A DNA stretch of 64,000 bases from Acetomicrobium hydrogeniformans (GTDB lineage Bacteria > Synergistota > Synergistia > Synergistales > JAFGMB01), in the NCBI GenBank assembly GCA_016841745.1, contig JAENYO010000004.1, forward strand, positions 146,026 through 210,025, given 5' to 3'. Position 1 is the stretch's first letter, and the number at the start of each line of letters is the position of its first letter. Of this stretch, positions 8,660-17,278 are shown piece after piece. A program made the position numbers and the translations under genes. Below the pieces are notes generated by a model. The model was not told where the DNA came from, ran no database searches, and saw nothing but the letters and a program-made list of their open reading frames with translations.

Positions 8660-9562
8660 ATGTTGATTCATCTTTCGACAGCACAGGTTGACGTAAACGT
8701 TATACTTCTTGTTTCCCTTGGTCTTGTTGTGGGTTTCCTTGCCGGACTCTTTGGTGTGGGAGGAGGATTCCTTCTGACACCTTTCCTTAATGTTTTTTTC
8801 GCCATTCCCTATAATGTGGCCGTAGGGAGCAGCCTTGCCCAGATGGTTATTACCGCCCTTTCAGGCTCCATAAGGCATATGAAACAGAAAAATGTTGACT
8901 ATAAACTTGCCTTGACCTTTTTTGCGGGTGCTGTAGCAGGGGTCAGGATCGGAATAAAGATCCTGGGATCTTTCAGCAGCGAGATCCAGTACTGTATCAG
9001 GGGGAATTATGTCTGTCAGCTTGATCTTTACATGAGCATCATCTACCTTGTTTTTCTGATCTCTGTGGGTTCCTTCATGTTGTATGAAACATTCCGGGCA
9101 AGGTTTCCCGATTGCGAAGCAAATACAGGGATATCGCGAAAGATCAAAGAAATATCCCTGTATCCAGTGGTTCACTTTTCATCCCTTGAGAATAAGGCCA
9201 TGTCTATCTGGCCCATTCTCGGCCTTGGTCTCTTTATTGGTACCCTGTCGGGACTCCTGGGCGTAGGGGGCGGTTTTATCCTGATGCCGACACTGGTTTA
9301 TCTCCTTGGAATACCTACCAGAACTGCCATTGGAACAAGTCTGGTCCAGACCTTCTGTACTGCCATTTTTGGAGCCTCGAACCATTTTATTAAGGGAAAT
9401 GTCGACATCGTCCTGGTAATGCTTATTCTGCCTGGTTCCGTTATGGGTGCGCAGATAGGAGCCTGGCTTACTACGAGGATAAACTGTGTTTCCCTCCGAA
9501 AATATTTTGGCTTCATGGTGCTTCTTTCAGCCCTTGTTATTATAATGAAATATCTGTTATGA
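8660..9562 (+). CDS. TauE/SafE (TSUP) family permease
   Basis: Multi-pass inner-membrane protein of 300 residues. The family carries sulfite, sulfoacetate or other small organic anions, but the substrate here is not evident. The sequence shows the family's internal duplication: GLFGVGGGFLLTPFL in the first half and GLLGVGGGFILMPTLV in the second, each followed by a short loop and AVGSS/AIGTS. A polar loop of about 60 residues separates the halves. ATG 8660 follows CCAGGAGGA. It is 56 bases ahead of the D-threonine-aldolase-like gene and the two may be co-transcribed. Confidence 0.88.
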   Translation: MLIHLSTAQVDVNVILLVSLGLVVGFLAGLFGVGGGFLLTPFLNVFFAIPYNVAVGSSLAQMVITALSGSIRHMKQKNVDYKLALTFFAGAVAGVRIGIKILGSFSSEIQYCIRGNYVCQLDLYMSIIYLVFLISVGSFMLYETFRARFPDCEANTGISRKIKEISLYPVVHFSSLENKAMSIWPILGLGLFIGTLSGLLGVGGGFILMPTLVYLLGIPTRTAIGTSLVQTFCTAIFGASNHFIKGNVDIVLVMLILPGSVMGAQIGAWLTTRINCVSLRKYFGFMVLLSALVIIMKYLL

Positions 9563-9618
9563 GAACTTTTTCCCCTGATTACTGACGGGAAGATTTTTTT
9601 GAGAAAGGAAGGAATTTA

Positions 9619-10719
9619 ATGAAAAAGATGGAACTGGATACTCCGGCCCTCCTGGTAGATCTGGACCGCATGGAGGCAAATATGCATTTTGGGCAGCAGT
9701 TCGCCAATTCAGTTGGTGCAAAACTCAGACCACATATCAAGACTCACAGGACACCGGCCATAGCGCTGAAACAGCTGGAAAATGGAGCAGCAGGTATTGC
9801 CGTGGCCAAGCTCGGAGAAGCGGAGGTAATGGCAGAAGCTGGCATAGAGGATATTTTTATCGCAAATGAGATCGTAGGGGATGTAAAACTGGAAAGACTC
9901 AGGAATCTGGCTGGGAAGGTCCGCCTCGCAGTGGGAGTGGACAATCCTGTCCACATCGAAATGCTGTCCCGGATTTTTATGAATGAAGATAGATCAATTG
10001 ATGTCATGATAGATGTCAACACGGGATATCCAAGAACTGGAGTCCAGTCGGGAAAACCGGCTCTGGAACTTGCAAAAATCGTGAAATCCTCTCAGGGTGT
10101 AAATCTCAGGGGTATCTATACCCACGATGGCCAGACCTATGTGGCTGATGCAGTAAAAGAAGTAAGAGAGATCTTCCGCACAAGCCAGGAAAAGATCCTT
10201 TCAACAGCATATCTTCTCAGGTCAGAAGGTATAGAATGCAGGGAGATAAGCGTTGGTTCCACTCCGTCACTGCTCGTAGGGGAGCCTCTCAATGGTGTTA
10301 CCGAGATAAGGCCTGGAACCTATATATTCCTCGATGCCGACCAGGCAAATGTCATAGGAACCTGTGACAGATGTGCCCTGACTGTTCTGGGAACGGTTAT
10401 CAGCAGACCGGTACCGGAAAGAGTGGTCCTGGATACGGGAGGAAAAGCCCTTACTTATTATGTCCAGAAAGAGGGGATAACGAGGACTCCCGGTTTTGGA
10501 ATATTGAAGGATCATCAACAGGTCAGACTTTACAGCCTCTCCGAAGAGCATGGGTCTTTCATAAGGCCCCAGGGGCTGGATTTCAACATTGGAGACAAGA
10601 TAGAAATAATACCCAACCACGCATGTCCCACTTGTAACCTCTATGATCGAATGTACTGTATCCGTAACGGGGAAGTGGTGGATGAATGGCCCATCCTGGC
10701 CAGAGGAAAATCTCAATAA
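9619..10719 (+). CDS. D-threonine aldolase / D-serine dehydratase-like PLP enzyme
   Basis: Fold-type III PLP enzyme of the alanine racemase N-domain group (DSD1/D-threonine aldolase family), 366 residues. Lys41 in RPHIKTHR is the expected PLP lysine. The C-terminal NHACPTC carries the His and Cys that bind a divalent metal in D-threonine aldolase and D-serine dehydratase. Such enzymes act on D-3-hydroxy amino acids. ATG 9619 follows AAGGAAGGAA. It lies between a TSUP permease and a ureohydrolase on the same strand, which hints at use of an imported nitrogen compound, but the actual substrate is unknown. Confidence 0.82.
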   Translation: MKKMELDTPALLVDLDRMEANMHFGQQFANSVGAKLRPHIKTHRTPAIALKQLENGAAGIAVAKLGEAEVMAEAGIEDIFIANEIVGDVKLERLRNLAGKVRLAVGVDNPVHIEMLSRIFMNEDRSIDVMIDVNTGYPRTGVQSGKPALELAKIVKSSQGVNLRGIYTHDGQTYVADAVKEVREIFRTSQEKILSTAYLLRSEGIECREISVGSTPSLLVGEPLNGVTEIRPGTYIFLDADQANVIGTCDRCALTVLGTVISRPVPERVVLDTGGKALTYYVQKEGITRTPGFGILKDHQQVRLYSLSEEHGSFIRPQGLDFNIGDKIEIIPNHACPTCNLYDRMYCIRNGEVVDEWPILARGKSQ

Positions 10720-10866
10720 AAGTTCTGGACTGTACGTTATAGAACATCCCTATATATATCTTCTCAAGCTGTAAACGTGTTTTTTTGTTTTGATCCTTAC
10801 CGGAAAAAACTCATTGGAGCAGAGTTTTTGGAAAGGACGTAAATCTGAGCGATGCAGGAGGACATA

Positions 10867-11838
10867 ATGAATCCAAAACTTGAGCCCCATAAGACCATGA
10901 TGGGAGATAATCCTATGCTTGCCCCTCGTTATTGTGGTGTTCCCACCTTTATGAGAACCCCCCTGGTCAGCGATCCAACTCTTGTAGATATAGCACTAAT
11001 AGGGGTTCCGTATGATGGAGCAGTTGAAGCGCGGTCTGGCGCCCGGCAGGGTCCACGCCAGATTCGAGATATGTCCAGCATGATGCGTGCCATACATCAT
11101 GTAACAAGGATAAATCCTTATGAGCTGTGCAGGGTTGGAGATATGGGTGATGTACCCTTTAACCATATCTTTGATGTAAAGGCGAGTCACGCTGATATTA
11201 CAGACTTTTATGAAAGGATCCGGAGGGCAGGTGCTTTTCCTCTAAGCGCAGGAGGAGATCATTCAATATCCCTTCCTATTTTGCGGTCCGTTGCTTCAGA
11301 ACGGCCTGTGGGGTTGATACATATTGATGCCCATACAGATTGCTGCGATGAGGAAATGAACTCCAAATACAGCCACGGAACTCCTTTTCGCCGTGCGGTC
11401 GAAGAAGAACTTGTCGACCCTGGACGAACAGTTCAGATAGGCATAAGGGGAGCAGCCAATTCAGATGAATGCTGGACTTACGGGGAAAAAGCCGGAATAC
11501 GGATCATTTTCATGGAAGAGTTTACAAAGATGGGGGTAGATAATGTTATTGCCGAGGCTAGAAGGGTGGTTGGTGAAGGCCCTGTTTACATTACTTTTGA
11601 TGTAGATGGAATAGACCCTGCTTTTACTCCTGGTACTGGTACTCCAGAAATCGGTGGACTCACGCCAGTGGAGGTACAGGCTTTGGTCCGCGGATTCAGG
11701 GGTCTTGAGATCATTGGGGCCGATGTAGTTGAAGTGGCGCCCCCATTTGACCCCTCGGGAAATACGGCACTCGTAGCCGCTACCATGATGTATGAGATCC
11801 TTTGTATCTTTGCTGAATCAGTGGCAGGGCGCAGATAG
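10867..11838 (+). CDS. Ureohydrolase (arginase/agmatinase family)
   Basis: Mn-dependent hydrolase that releases urea from a guanidino compound such as agmatine, guanidinobutyrate or guanidine. The 323-residue protein has all metal-ligand motifs: GGDHSISLP, HIDAHTDCCDE and TFDVDGIDPAFTPGTGTPE. The short N-terminal part and the GTGTPEIGG loop suggest agmatinase or a related enzyme rather than arginase. ATG 10867 is chosen because GGAGG (10857-10861) precedes it; ATG 10852 lies before that site and has none of its own. A strong hairpin follows, after which the duplicated fragment of the metallo-hydrolase gene begins. Confidence 0.88.
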   Translation: MNPKLEPHKTMMGDNPMLAPRYCGVPTFMRTPLVSDPTLVDIALIGVPYDGAVEARSGARQGPRQIRDMSSMMRAIHHVTRINPYELCRVGDMGDVPFNHIFDVKASHADITDFYERIRRAGAFPLSAGGDHSISLPILRSVASERPVGLIHIDAHTDCCDEEMNSKYSHGTPFRRAVEEELVDPGRTVQIGIRGAANSDECWTYGEKAGIRIIFMEEFTKMGVDNVIAEARRVVGEGPVYITFDVDGIDPAFTPGTGTPEIGGLTPVEVQALVRGFRGLEIIGADVVEVAPPFDPSGNTALVAATMMYEILCIFAESVAGRR

Positions 11839-11921
11839 GAAGACTTTTATTGAATCAGATCTGAACCGCATTATTGTTTCCAGAAGAATTATGAGCATGT
11901 AATGGACATCAAGAAAAGAAG

Positions 11922-11953
11922 AGGGGAAGGGGCATATATTTGCCCCTTCCCCT
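11922..11953. terminator. Terminator hairpin after the ureohydrolase
   Basis: AGGGGAAGGGGCA (11922-11934) and TGCCCCTTCCCCT (11941-11953) form a perfect 13-bp stem with loop TATATT. Its right end continues directly into the 224-bp repeat copy A. Confidence 0.8.
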
Positions 11954-11960
11954 GATGGGT

Positions 11961-12184
11961 TTTCTATATCTCGAAGACCTTTCCTGAGCTGAGAGGTTCG
12001 AATCTTTCTCCGAAGGCTTCAAATAATTTTACCTGTGCCTTGAAACCTGTACAGTGTCCCGAGCTGATCCAGCCAGGATCTATCTCTCCCAGGGCATCCA
12101 CTGTTTTAGAGATCTTTTCTTCAGATGCCTCTACAAGGTGGAACCCGCCGATTATTCCTTCTACTGCCTCATCCGGGAAAAGTG
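11961..12184. repeat. 224-bp direct repeat, copy A
   Basis: By eye this stretch is identical, base for base, to 17276-17499 (copy B) in the same orientation. Weaker similarity with small changes runs on to the left, as TTCCCCTGATG occurs at 11947 and 17263. The two copies bracket a cassette of about 5.1 kb. The right edge of copy A falls exactly at the stop codon of the IclR gene. Copy B lies inside an intact gene, so copy A is the derived end. Confidence 0.93.
11964..12184 (-). pseudogene. 3' fragment of a metallo-hydrolase gene (duplicate)
   Basis: On the minus strand this fragment encodes the last 70 or so residues of the metallo-beta-lactamase-fold protein whose intact gene lies at 17279-18151, including the GGFH and SSGHCTGF stretches and the same stop. 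It lacks the N-terminal half with the THCHYDH metal motif, has no start or ribosome site, and is joined at its 5' side to the IclR stop codon. It cannot make a working enzyme. Confidence 0.88.
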
Positions 12185-13012
12185 CTAGACGAGTGGCTTA
12201 CCTTTGTCAGGGAAAGTTGCCATAGTCAAATGTGATGGTTTGATTTCCTGTCCGTTCTTTTCTTTAAAGCCAAGAAGAAATGATATTTCCTTTGCGTATA
12301 TCAGAGTTTGTTCAATTATGTGGTCTATCTGCTGTCCCTGAATCCTGAAGGAGGGACCAGATACTGCAATGCAGGCTGTTACTTTCCCTTCCTGGTTGAA
12401 GATCGGAACAGCAATAGAGGCTACTCCTTCTTCCCTTTCTGATAGGCTTTTGGAATATCCTCTGGACCTGATAGTTCTTATCTCATTCACAAATTGCTCA
12501 CGGCTTGTTATGGTGTTTGCAGTTAAAGGTTTTGCTTCAGATACAATATCATTGAATTCATTTTCAGGTAGATAGGATAGGAAACATTTTCCTGAGGCTC
12601 CAGCCCAGAGAGGAAAACGTTTACCCAATTTTGCTGAATGTTTCAATGTTTGGTTGCTTTCAGCATGTTCATAACAAATCCTTGAGTTACCTTCTCTAAA
12701 ATAAAGATTTACTGTTTCGCCTGTTATATCTCTCAAACGTTCCATTAATGGTAAGGATATGTTAATAATATTCATTGATTTATTGGCGATCTTTCCCAGG
12801 TAATAAAGCTTTGCCCCCAGAGAAAGGACTTTACTGTTGGGGTTTCTGTAAAGGTAACCGGCATCAACAAGGACCTTGATGGTACGATGAGCTGTCGAGA
12901 AGGGTATTCCCAGAGAGACTGCTATTTCTCTGATAGTTAATTCCGGGTTTGAATCGGAAAAACATTCCAGAACACCAAGAGCTTTTTCAATAGCTGTATA
13001 TTTCTGCTGCAT
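12185..13012 (-). CDS. IclR-family transcriptional regulator
   Basis: Winged-helix DNA-binding regulator of 275 residues. The N-terminal part (about residues 5-65) fits the IclR helix-turn-helix, with ALGVLECF, LTIREIAVSLGIPFSTAHRTIKVL broken over helices, and the later part fits the effector domain with ASGKCFLSYL and GVASIAVPIFN. ATG 13012 is chosen because GGAGG lies 8 bases upstream. The upstream in-frame extension to 13135 runs into the operator region and has no ribosome site. It is divergent from the TAXI gene, with a perfect 11-bp-arm palindrome between them, so it probably controls the TRAP/lyase genes and itself. Its stop codon touches the duplicated repeat, so its original C-terminal end may have been altered. 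Confidence 0.9.
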   Translation of the reverse strand: MQQKYTAIEKALGVLECFSDSNPELTIREIAVSLGIPFSTAHRTIKVLVDAGYLYRNPNSKVLSLGAKLYYLGKIANKSMNIINISLPLMERLRDITGETVNLYFREGNSRICYEHAESNQTLKHSAKLGKRFPLWAGASGKCFLSYLPENEFNDIVSEAKPLTANTITSREQFVNEIRTIRSRGYSKSLSEREEGVASIAVPIFNQEGKVTACIAVSGPSFRIQGQQIDHIIEQTLIYAKEISFLLGFKEKNGQEIKPSHLTMATFPDKGKPLV

Positions 13013-13067
13013 TTTTAGGGCCTCCAAGAGTTCTATTTGTGTATTTAGAATACATTGCTTATTCCCC

Positions 13068-13095
13068 TTGACATTATGCACAGGGTTTCTATACT
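13068..13095 (+). promoter_or_regulatory. Promoter of the TAXI-TRAP genes
   Basis: TTGACA (13068-13073) and TATACT (13090-13095) are spaced 16 nt apart. Transcription would start near 13102 and run through the palindrome at 13121-13149. Confidence 0.65.
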
Positions 13096-13120
13096 TGTTG
13101 TATGTTATCTTACAGTATGA

Positions 13121-13149
13121 ATACCATATCCGCAATGTGGATATGGTAT
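13121..13149. promoter_or_regulatory. Perfect inverted repeat, probable IclR-family operator
   Basis: ATACCATATCC (13121-13131), a 7-nt spacer and GGATATGGTAT (13139-13149) form an exact palindrome between the divergent IclR and TAXI genes. It lies about 20 to 48 bases downstream of the predicted TAXI start site, a place where a bound regulator would block transcription. Confidence 0.65.
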
Positions 13150-13202
13150 GGGTGATTCCCCAGGGGAATTAATCTGGACAAAACCAAAAGGAGGTAAAGA
13201 GA

Positions 13203-14159
13203 ATGTCAAAAAGAATTTTTATGCTGCTCGTGGTTTTTCTTATGGTTTTTGTATTTGCTGTGGGTGCTTTTGCAGATGAAACCTTTATCAGAATAGGTAC
13301 CAGCAGTGTCGGCGGAGGGTTTTATCAGATAGGAAACACCATTGCCCAATTGGGTAACAGGGAACTTGATAATTTCAACTTTACCGCGGTTACAGGGGGA
13401 TCAAAGAAGAACTCCCTCAATCTTGCTAAAAAAGAGATAGAGCTTGGACTTGTCCAATCTGCAACTCTTATGGATGCCTGGAATGGAACAGGTTCTTTTG
13501 ACGGCAAAGCGGTTAAAGAACTTCGTTTTGTCACAGCTATTTACCCCATGCCTTTTCACATTCTTGTGAATAATAAAGCGAAGATCAAGTCAATCGGTGA
13601 TGTTAAGGGGAAAAGGTTTGATTTCGGACCTGTAGGCGGAGGTATTGAGGTAAATGCTAATCGTGTTCTGGGTATGTACAAAATGAGTGACAAAGATGTT
13701 AATGTCCAGAGATTTGGCAGATCCGAAGTGTCAGAAGCCCTAAAGACAGGTCGTTCAGAAGCTCACATATGGGCTACCAGTATTCCTAATGCAATGGTCA
13801 CTGATATGGTAGGAAGTGGAAAAGTAGGTCTTATCGGTCTTGAAGAGGACAAAATCAAGGCTATCGTTGCGCAATATCCTGCTTATGCAGCAGCAGTAAT
13901 TCCAGGTGGCGTTTATAAGGGATATGAAAATGATCTATCTGTAGTAGCTGCAGTAGGTACTCTTCTTACATATGCCGATATGGATGAGGAAGTTGTTTAC
14001 AGGATAACTAAAATGCTTTATGAACACTCTGACTTTCTTAAAGAACGTCTGAATTATTTCAAACATTTCAACATGGATAATGCGTTGGACGGGATGGTAT
14101 GTCCTCTTCATCCTGGTGCAAAAAAATTCTATGTAGAAAAAGGACTGATCAAGGAATAG
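13203..14159 (+). CDS. TAXI-family TRAP transporter solute-binding protein
   Basis: Exported binding protein of 318 residues that captures a substrate for a TRAP permease. The first 24 residues form a clear signal peptide (MSKRIFMLL, long hydrophobic core, VGAFA before DETF). The mature part opens with IRIGTSSVGGGFYQIG and continues with ELGLVQSATLMDAW, which is the TAXI pattern. ATG 13203 follows AAGGAGGTAAAGAGA. A stem-loop follows the stop, and the fused permease gene comes next. TAXI proteins are linked with glutamate and other organic acids; the ligand here is unknown, though the lyase gene downstream hints at a hydroxy or keto acid. Confidence 0.92.
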   Translation: MSKRIFMLLVVFLMVFVFAVGAFADETFIRIGTSSVGGGFYQIGNTIAQLGNRELDNFNFTAVTGGSKKNSLNLAKKEIELGLVQSATLMDAWNGTGSFDGKAVKELRFVTAIYPMPFHILVNNKAKIKSIGDVKGKRFDFGPVGGGIEVNANRVLGMYKMSDKDVNVQRFGRSEVSEALKTGRSEAHIWATSIPNAMVTDMVGSGKVGLIGLEEDKIKAIVAQYPAYAAAVIPGGVYKGYENDLSVVAAVGTLLTYADMDEEVVYRITKMLYEHSDFLKERLNYFKHFNMDNALDGMVCPLHPGAKKFYVEKGLIKE

Positions 14160-14178
14160 CTTTTAGAGCTCAATAACG

Positions 14179-14225
14179 GGAAAGTCCGCTCTGATTAATT
14201 CTCTCTTCTGCGGGCTTTCCATTTT
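14179..14225 (+). terminator. Intercistronic stem-loop after the TAXI gene
   Basis: GGAAAGTCCGC (14179-14189) pairs with GCGGGCTTTCC (14210-14220) with one G:U pair, followed by ATTTTT. It probably acts as a leaky terminator or mRNA stabiliser, which keeps binding protein in excess over permease. Confidence 0.65.
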
Positions 14226-14255
14226 TGATCGTTATCGATATTGAAGGAGCCTGAA

Positions 14256-16139
14256 ATGGGAGAAAAACAGACGAACCCTTCCTCAAAATCAAAACGGAAA
14301 GAATCTTCAGGGAAGCTGAGAGTTATGATAACTCTCCTTACTGTTGTACTTGCAATTTTTCATCTTTACACAGCATATTTTGGATTGTTCCCTGCCATGC
14401 AGCAGAGAAGTTTTCATATTGGTTTTGTTTTAATACTTGTATTTTTGCTTTATCCAGCATGTCGGGGAACTTCGAAAGGAAGACCATCCTGGCTGGACTG
14501 GTTACTTGCAGCTTTGGGAGCTTTATGTTGTTTCTACGTTTTCTTTAATTATACAAGCATAGCCGATAGAGCAGGTATGTTTGAAAACTATGAAATATAT
14601 CTTGGTGCTCTTATGACGGTACTTGTTTTCGAAGCTGGCAGAAGAGTCCTGGGTTATCCATTGCCTTTGTTCTGCAGTCTATTTCTGTTATTTGCCTATT
14701 ATGGCAGGTCTATGCCTGGTCCCCTTAAACATTTTGGTCTCTCGCTTCCTCGAATAATTGAAGAGCTTTACCTGACTACAGATGGGCTTTTTGGACTTGT
14801 GGCAGGAGTTTCTGCCACTTATATATTCCTTTTTATTCTCTTTGGATCTTTCCTTAAATCCACTAAAACCTCGGATTTTTTTAATGATCTTGCCATGGCT
14901 CTAGCCGGCCATCTAAAGGGAGGTCCTGCCAAGATAGCAGTTCTTTCCAGTGCCTTAATGGGAACTATCAGTGGAAGTACCTCTGCAAATGTAGCAACTA
15001 CCGGGGCTTTTACCATTCCACTCATGAAAAACATCGGATATGAGCCCTATTTTGCAGGAGCAGTAGAGGCAGCTGCATCAACAGGCGGACAAATAATGCC
15101 CCCTGTTATGGGAGCTGCAGCTTTTATAATTGCCGATACACTGGGTATTTCCTATCTCAATGTTTTACTGGCAGCCATTGTTCCAGCAGTACTATATTTC
15201 TGGGGTATTTGGTGCTGTCTGAGTCTTGAAGCAAGTCGTCTGGGTCTCAAGGGGCTTCCGAAAAAAGAGCTTCCAAAAGTTTTGGAGGTCCTTTTAAAGC
15301 AGGGCTACAAGGCGATTCCTCTGATAGGTATAATTGTGGTTCTTGTAAAAGGATACAATCCACTATATGCCGGATGTTGGGGAATTTTCCTTGCAACAGC
15401 CCTCACTTTTGTTAACAAAGAGGACAGGCTTAACTTCAAAGAGCTAATTGCAACTCTTGAAGCTGGAGCTAGAACAGCCCTTCCTGTAGCTGTGGCATGT
15501 ACTATTGTTGGTATTGTCATAGGAATGATGGGTGCTACAGGAGTTGCTCTAAAGATCGGAGATGCTGTTCTTCTTTTCACAAAAGGGAAGCTACTTCCAA
15601 CTCTTATCATCAGTATGGTTATTTCCCTCATGCTAGGTATGGGTATGCCAACAACTGCAAGCTATGTTATGGCAAGCGCAGTGGCTGCGCCGGCTCTTGT
15701 CCTCCTGGGTTGCAGAGCCCTCGATGCCCATCTTTTTGTGTTCTATTTTGCGGTCCTGTCTACCTTGACACCACCAGTTTGTGTAGGAGCCTATACAGCA
15801 GCAGGTCTTGCCGGGTCTAATCCTAACAGGACGGCTTTTACCGCAATTAAACTTGCTCTTGCAGGTTTTGTAATTCCTTATGTGTTTATCTATTCGCCCA
15901 CCCTTCTTCTTACTAATGTGTCAAACTGGGGTCATTTTGGAATTTCTCTTGTTAGTGCAATTATTGGAGTTTTTGCCCTTGCCGTTACCACTGAAGCCTT
16001 TTTTGTTAAACCTGTAGGAAATGTTTTGAGAATTCTTTCACTGGTAAGTTCCATAGCCTTGATAGATCCAAGATATACCACTGATCTTGGGGGGATTATT
16101 TTATTTGCATTTGTTTATCTGATCAACAGAAAAATATAG
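14256..16139 (+). CDS. TRAP transporter fused 4TM/12TM permease (DctQM type)
   Basis: Inner-membrane permease of 627 residues that works with the TAXI binding protein and is driven by an ion gradient. An N-terminal region of about 170 residues has four hydrophobic segments (small DctQ-like part), and the rest is the large DctM-like part with many segments. DctM-type motifs are SGSTSANVATTGAFTIPLM and GMGMPTTASYVM. ATG 14256 is chosen because AAGGAG lies 7 bases upstream; an in-frame TTG at 14241 overlaps that site. The gene looks more AT-rich than its neighbours outside the cassette. A hairpin follows, then the lyase gene. Confidence 0.93.
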   Translation: MGEKQTNPSSKSKRKESSGKLRVMITLLTVVLAIFHLYTAYFGLFPAMQQRSFHIGFVLILVFLLYPACRGTSKGRPSWLDWLLAALGALCCFYVFFNYTSIADRAGMFENYEIYLGALMTVLVFEAGRRVLGYPLPLFCSLFLLFAYYGRSMPGPLKHFGLSLPRIIEELYLTTDGLFGLVAGVSATYIFLFILFGSFLKSTKTSDFFNDLAMALAGHLKGGPAKIAVLSSALMGTISGSTSANVATTGAFTIPLMKNIGYEPYFAGAVEAAASTGGQIMPPVMGAAAFIIADTLGISYLNVLLAAIVPAVLYFWGIWCCLSLEASRLGLKGLPKKELPKVLEVLLKQGYKAIPLIGIIVVLVKGYNPLYAGCWGIFLATALTFVNKEDRLNFKELIATLEAGARTALPVAVACTIVGIVIGMMGATGVALKIGDAVLLFTKGKLLPTLIISMVISLMLGMGMPTTASYVMASAVAAPALVLLGCRALDAHLFVFYFAVLSTLTPPVCVGAYTAAGLAGSNPNRTAFTAIKLALAGFVIPYVFIYSPTLLLTNVSNWGHFGISLVSAIIGVFALAVTTEAFFVKPVGNVLRILSLVSSIALIDPRYTTDLGGIILFAFVYLINRKI

Positions 16140-16146
16140 ATTGTCG

Positions 16147-16179
16147 ATCTCCAGGTTGAAAATCCCTGGAGATAGTTTT
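16147..16179 (+). terminator. Hairpin after the TRAP permease gene
   Basis: ATCTCCAGG (16147-16155) pairs with CCTGGAGAT (16165-16173), followed by AGTTTT. It may stop or reduce read-through into the lyase gene. Confidence 0.6.
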
Positions 16180-16241
16180 CAGGGGTATTAAGTATGAGTT
16201 TACCTCTGCCGGCATGTTTCAGACAGGGGTGTTTTCGGCTG

Positions 16242-16270
16242 TTGATAAAAAGATATGGACAGGATATACG
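16242..16270 (+). promoter_or_regulatory. Possible promoter of the lyase gene
   Basis: TTGATA (16242-16247), a 17-nt spacer and TATACG (16265-16270) lie about 50 bases before the lyase start and after the TRAP hairpin. The match is moderate. Confidence 0.4.
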
Positions 16271-16318
16271 AATAATGGATATATCTACTGTCTAAAGTTA
16301 ATTACAGGAGGGGAAAAT

Positions 16319-17209
16319 ATGAAAAAGTCAACAACGCTTAAGAATCTTATTCATGAGAAAAGGGCAGTTCCATGTCCAGGAGCTCATGATGTCCTATCAG
16401 CCAAGCTTATTGAAAGAGCCGGGTTTGAAGTTCTTCAGGTTAGTGGGTTTGGACTTGCCGCTACTTATCTTGGGCTTCCCGATATGGCATTTTTGTCTTC
16501 CTCTGAGATGCTTGATTTTACCCGAAATATTGTCAATGCAGTAAATATCCCGGTAATGGCAGATGCTGATACAGGTTTTGGAAGTGCTATCAGTGCTATG
16601 AGGATCACGGAACAGGTCATTCTCACTGGAGCTGCTGGAATGAATATTGAAGATCAGGCTTTTCCTAAAAGATGTGGTCACATGGAGGGGAAACAGCTGG
16701 TTTCTGCGGATGAGATGGTTTTAAAGCTTAAAGCCTGTTGTAAAATCAGAGATTCACTTGATCCGGACTTTGTTATTAACGCAAGGACTGATGCAATTGC
16801 CATTGAGGGCATTGAAGAAGCTATCAAAAGAGGAAATGCTTATGCAAATGCCGGTGCGGACATGATCTTTGTGGAGGCACCTCGTTCAGAGGAACAGATA
16901 GAAAGAATAGTTAAGGAGATCAATGCTCCTGTCAGTATAAATCTTTTTGACAATGTAAAAGGAGGAAAGACACCCCTCTTATCTGTTGAAAAGCTTGCAG
17001 AGCTCGGAGTAGCACGTGTTAGTATCCCCGTAGGTACGACTTTTGCTGCTATGAAGGGCGTGGAGAATTACCTTGAGGCCATCAAGGGAGGAGCACTTGC
17101 CGAGGGCAGATATGATCTTGTGAGCACATTTGAGGAGTTCAAGGAAGTAGTGGGTTACAACACCTTCCGTGATCTTGAAAAGGAATATCTTCCTGGCTTT
17201 GTCGAATAG
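16319..17209 (+). CDS. Isocitrate lyase / PEP mutase superfamily enzyme (methylisocitrate-lyase-like)
   Basis: Mg-dependent enzyme of 296 residues that most likely splits a C-C bond in a branched hydroxy acid to give pyruvate or a similar keto acid. Visible are PGAHDVLSAKL near the N-terminus, the metal-binding DADTGFG (residues 82-88), IEDQAFPKRCGH with the KRCGH signature (117-121) of the lyases, ARTDA, and EAPRSEEQI. The Cys in KRCGH argues for a lyase rather than PEP mutase. Candidates are 2-methylisocitrate or 2,3-dimethylmalate lyase. ATG 16319 follows AGGAGGGG; an in-frame ATG at 16214 lacks a site. As last gene of the TAXI-TRAP cassette it probably acts on the imported acid. Confidence 0.85.
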   Translation: MKKSTTLKNLIHEKRAVPCPGAHDVLSAKLIERAGFEVLQVSGFGLAATYLGLPDMAFLSSSEMLDFTRNIVNAVNIPVMADADTGFGSAISAMRITEQVILTGAAGMNIEDQAFPKRCGHMEGKQLVSADEMVLKLKACCKIRDSLDPDFVINARTDAIAIEGIEEAIKRGNAYANAGADMIFVEAPRSEEQIERIVKEINAPVSINLFDNVKGGKTPLLSVEKLAELGVARVSIPVGTTFAAMKGVENYLEAIKGGALAEGRYDLVSTFEEFKEVVGYNTFRDLEKEYLPGFVE

Positions 17210-17232
17210 CCCGGGTTACAAAAAATAGAATA

Positions 17233-17278
17233 AAACACATCAGGGGAAGAGACATAGATCTGTTCCCCTGATGTGTTT
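17233..17278. terminator. Bidirectional terminator between lyase and metallo-hydrolase genes
   Basis: AAACACATCAGGGGAA (17233-17248) and TTCCCCTGATGTGTTT (17263-17278) form a perfect 16-bp stem. On the minus strand it is followed by a T-rich run (TTTTATTCTATTTTTTG), so it mainly ends the molybdenum-hydroxylase operon. Its right arm overlaps the start of repeat copy B. Confidence 0.85.

Noticed and set aside
12040-12225. Plus-strand open frame across repeat copy A into the IclR gene
   Set aside because: It crosses the repeat/IclR junction and is antisense to the hydrolase fragment; an artefact of the junction.
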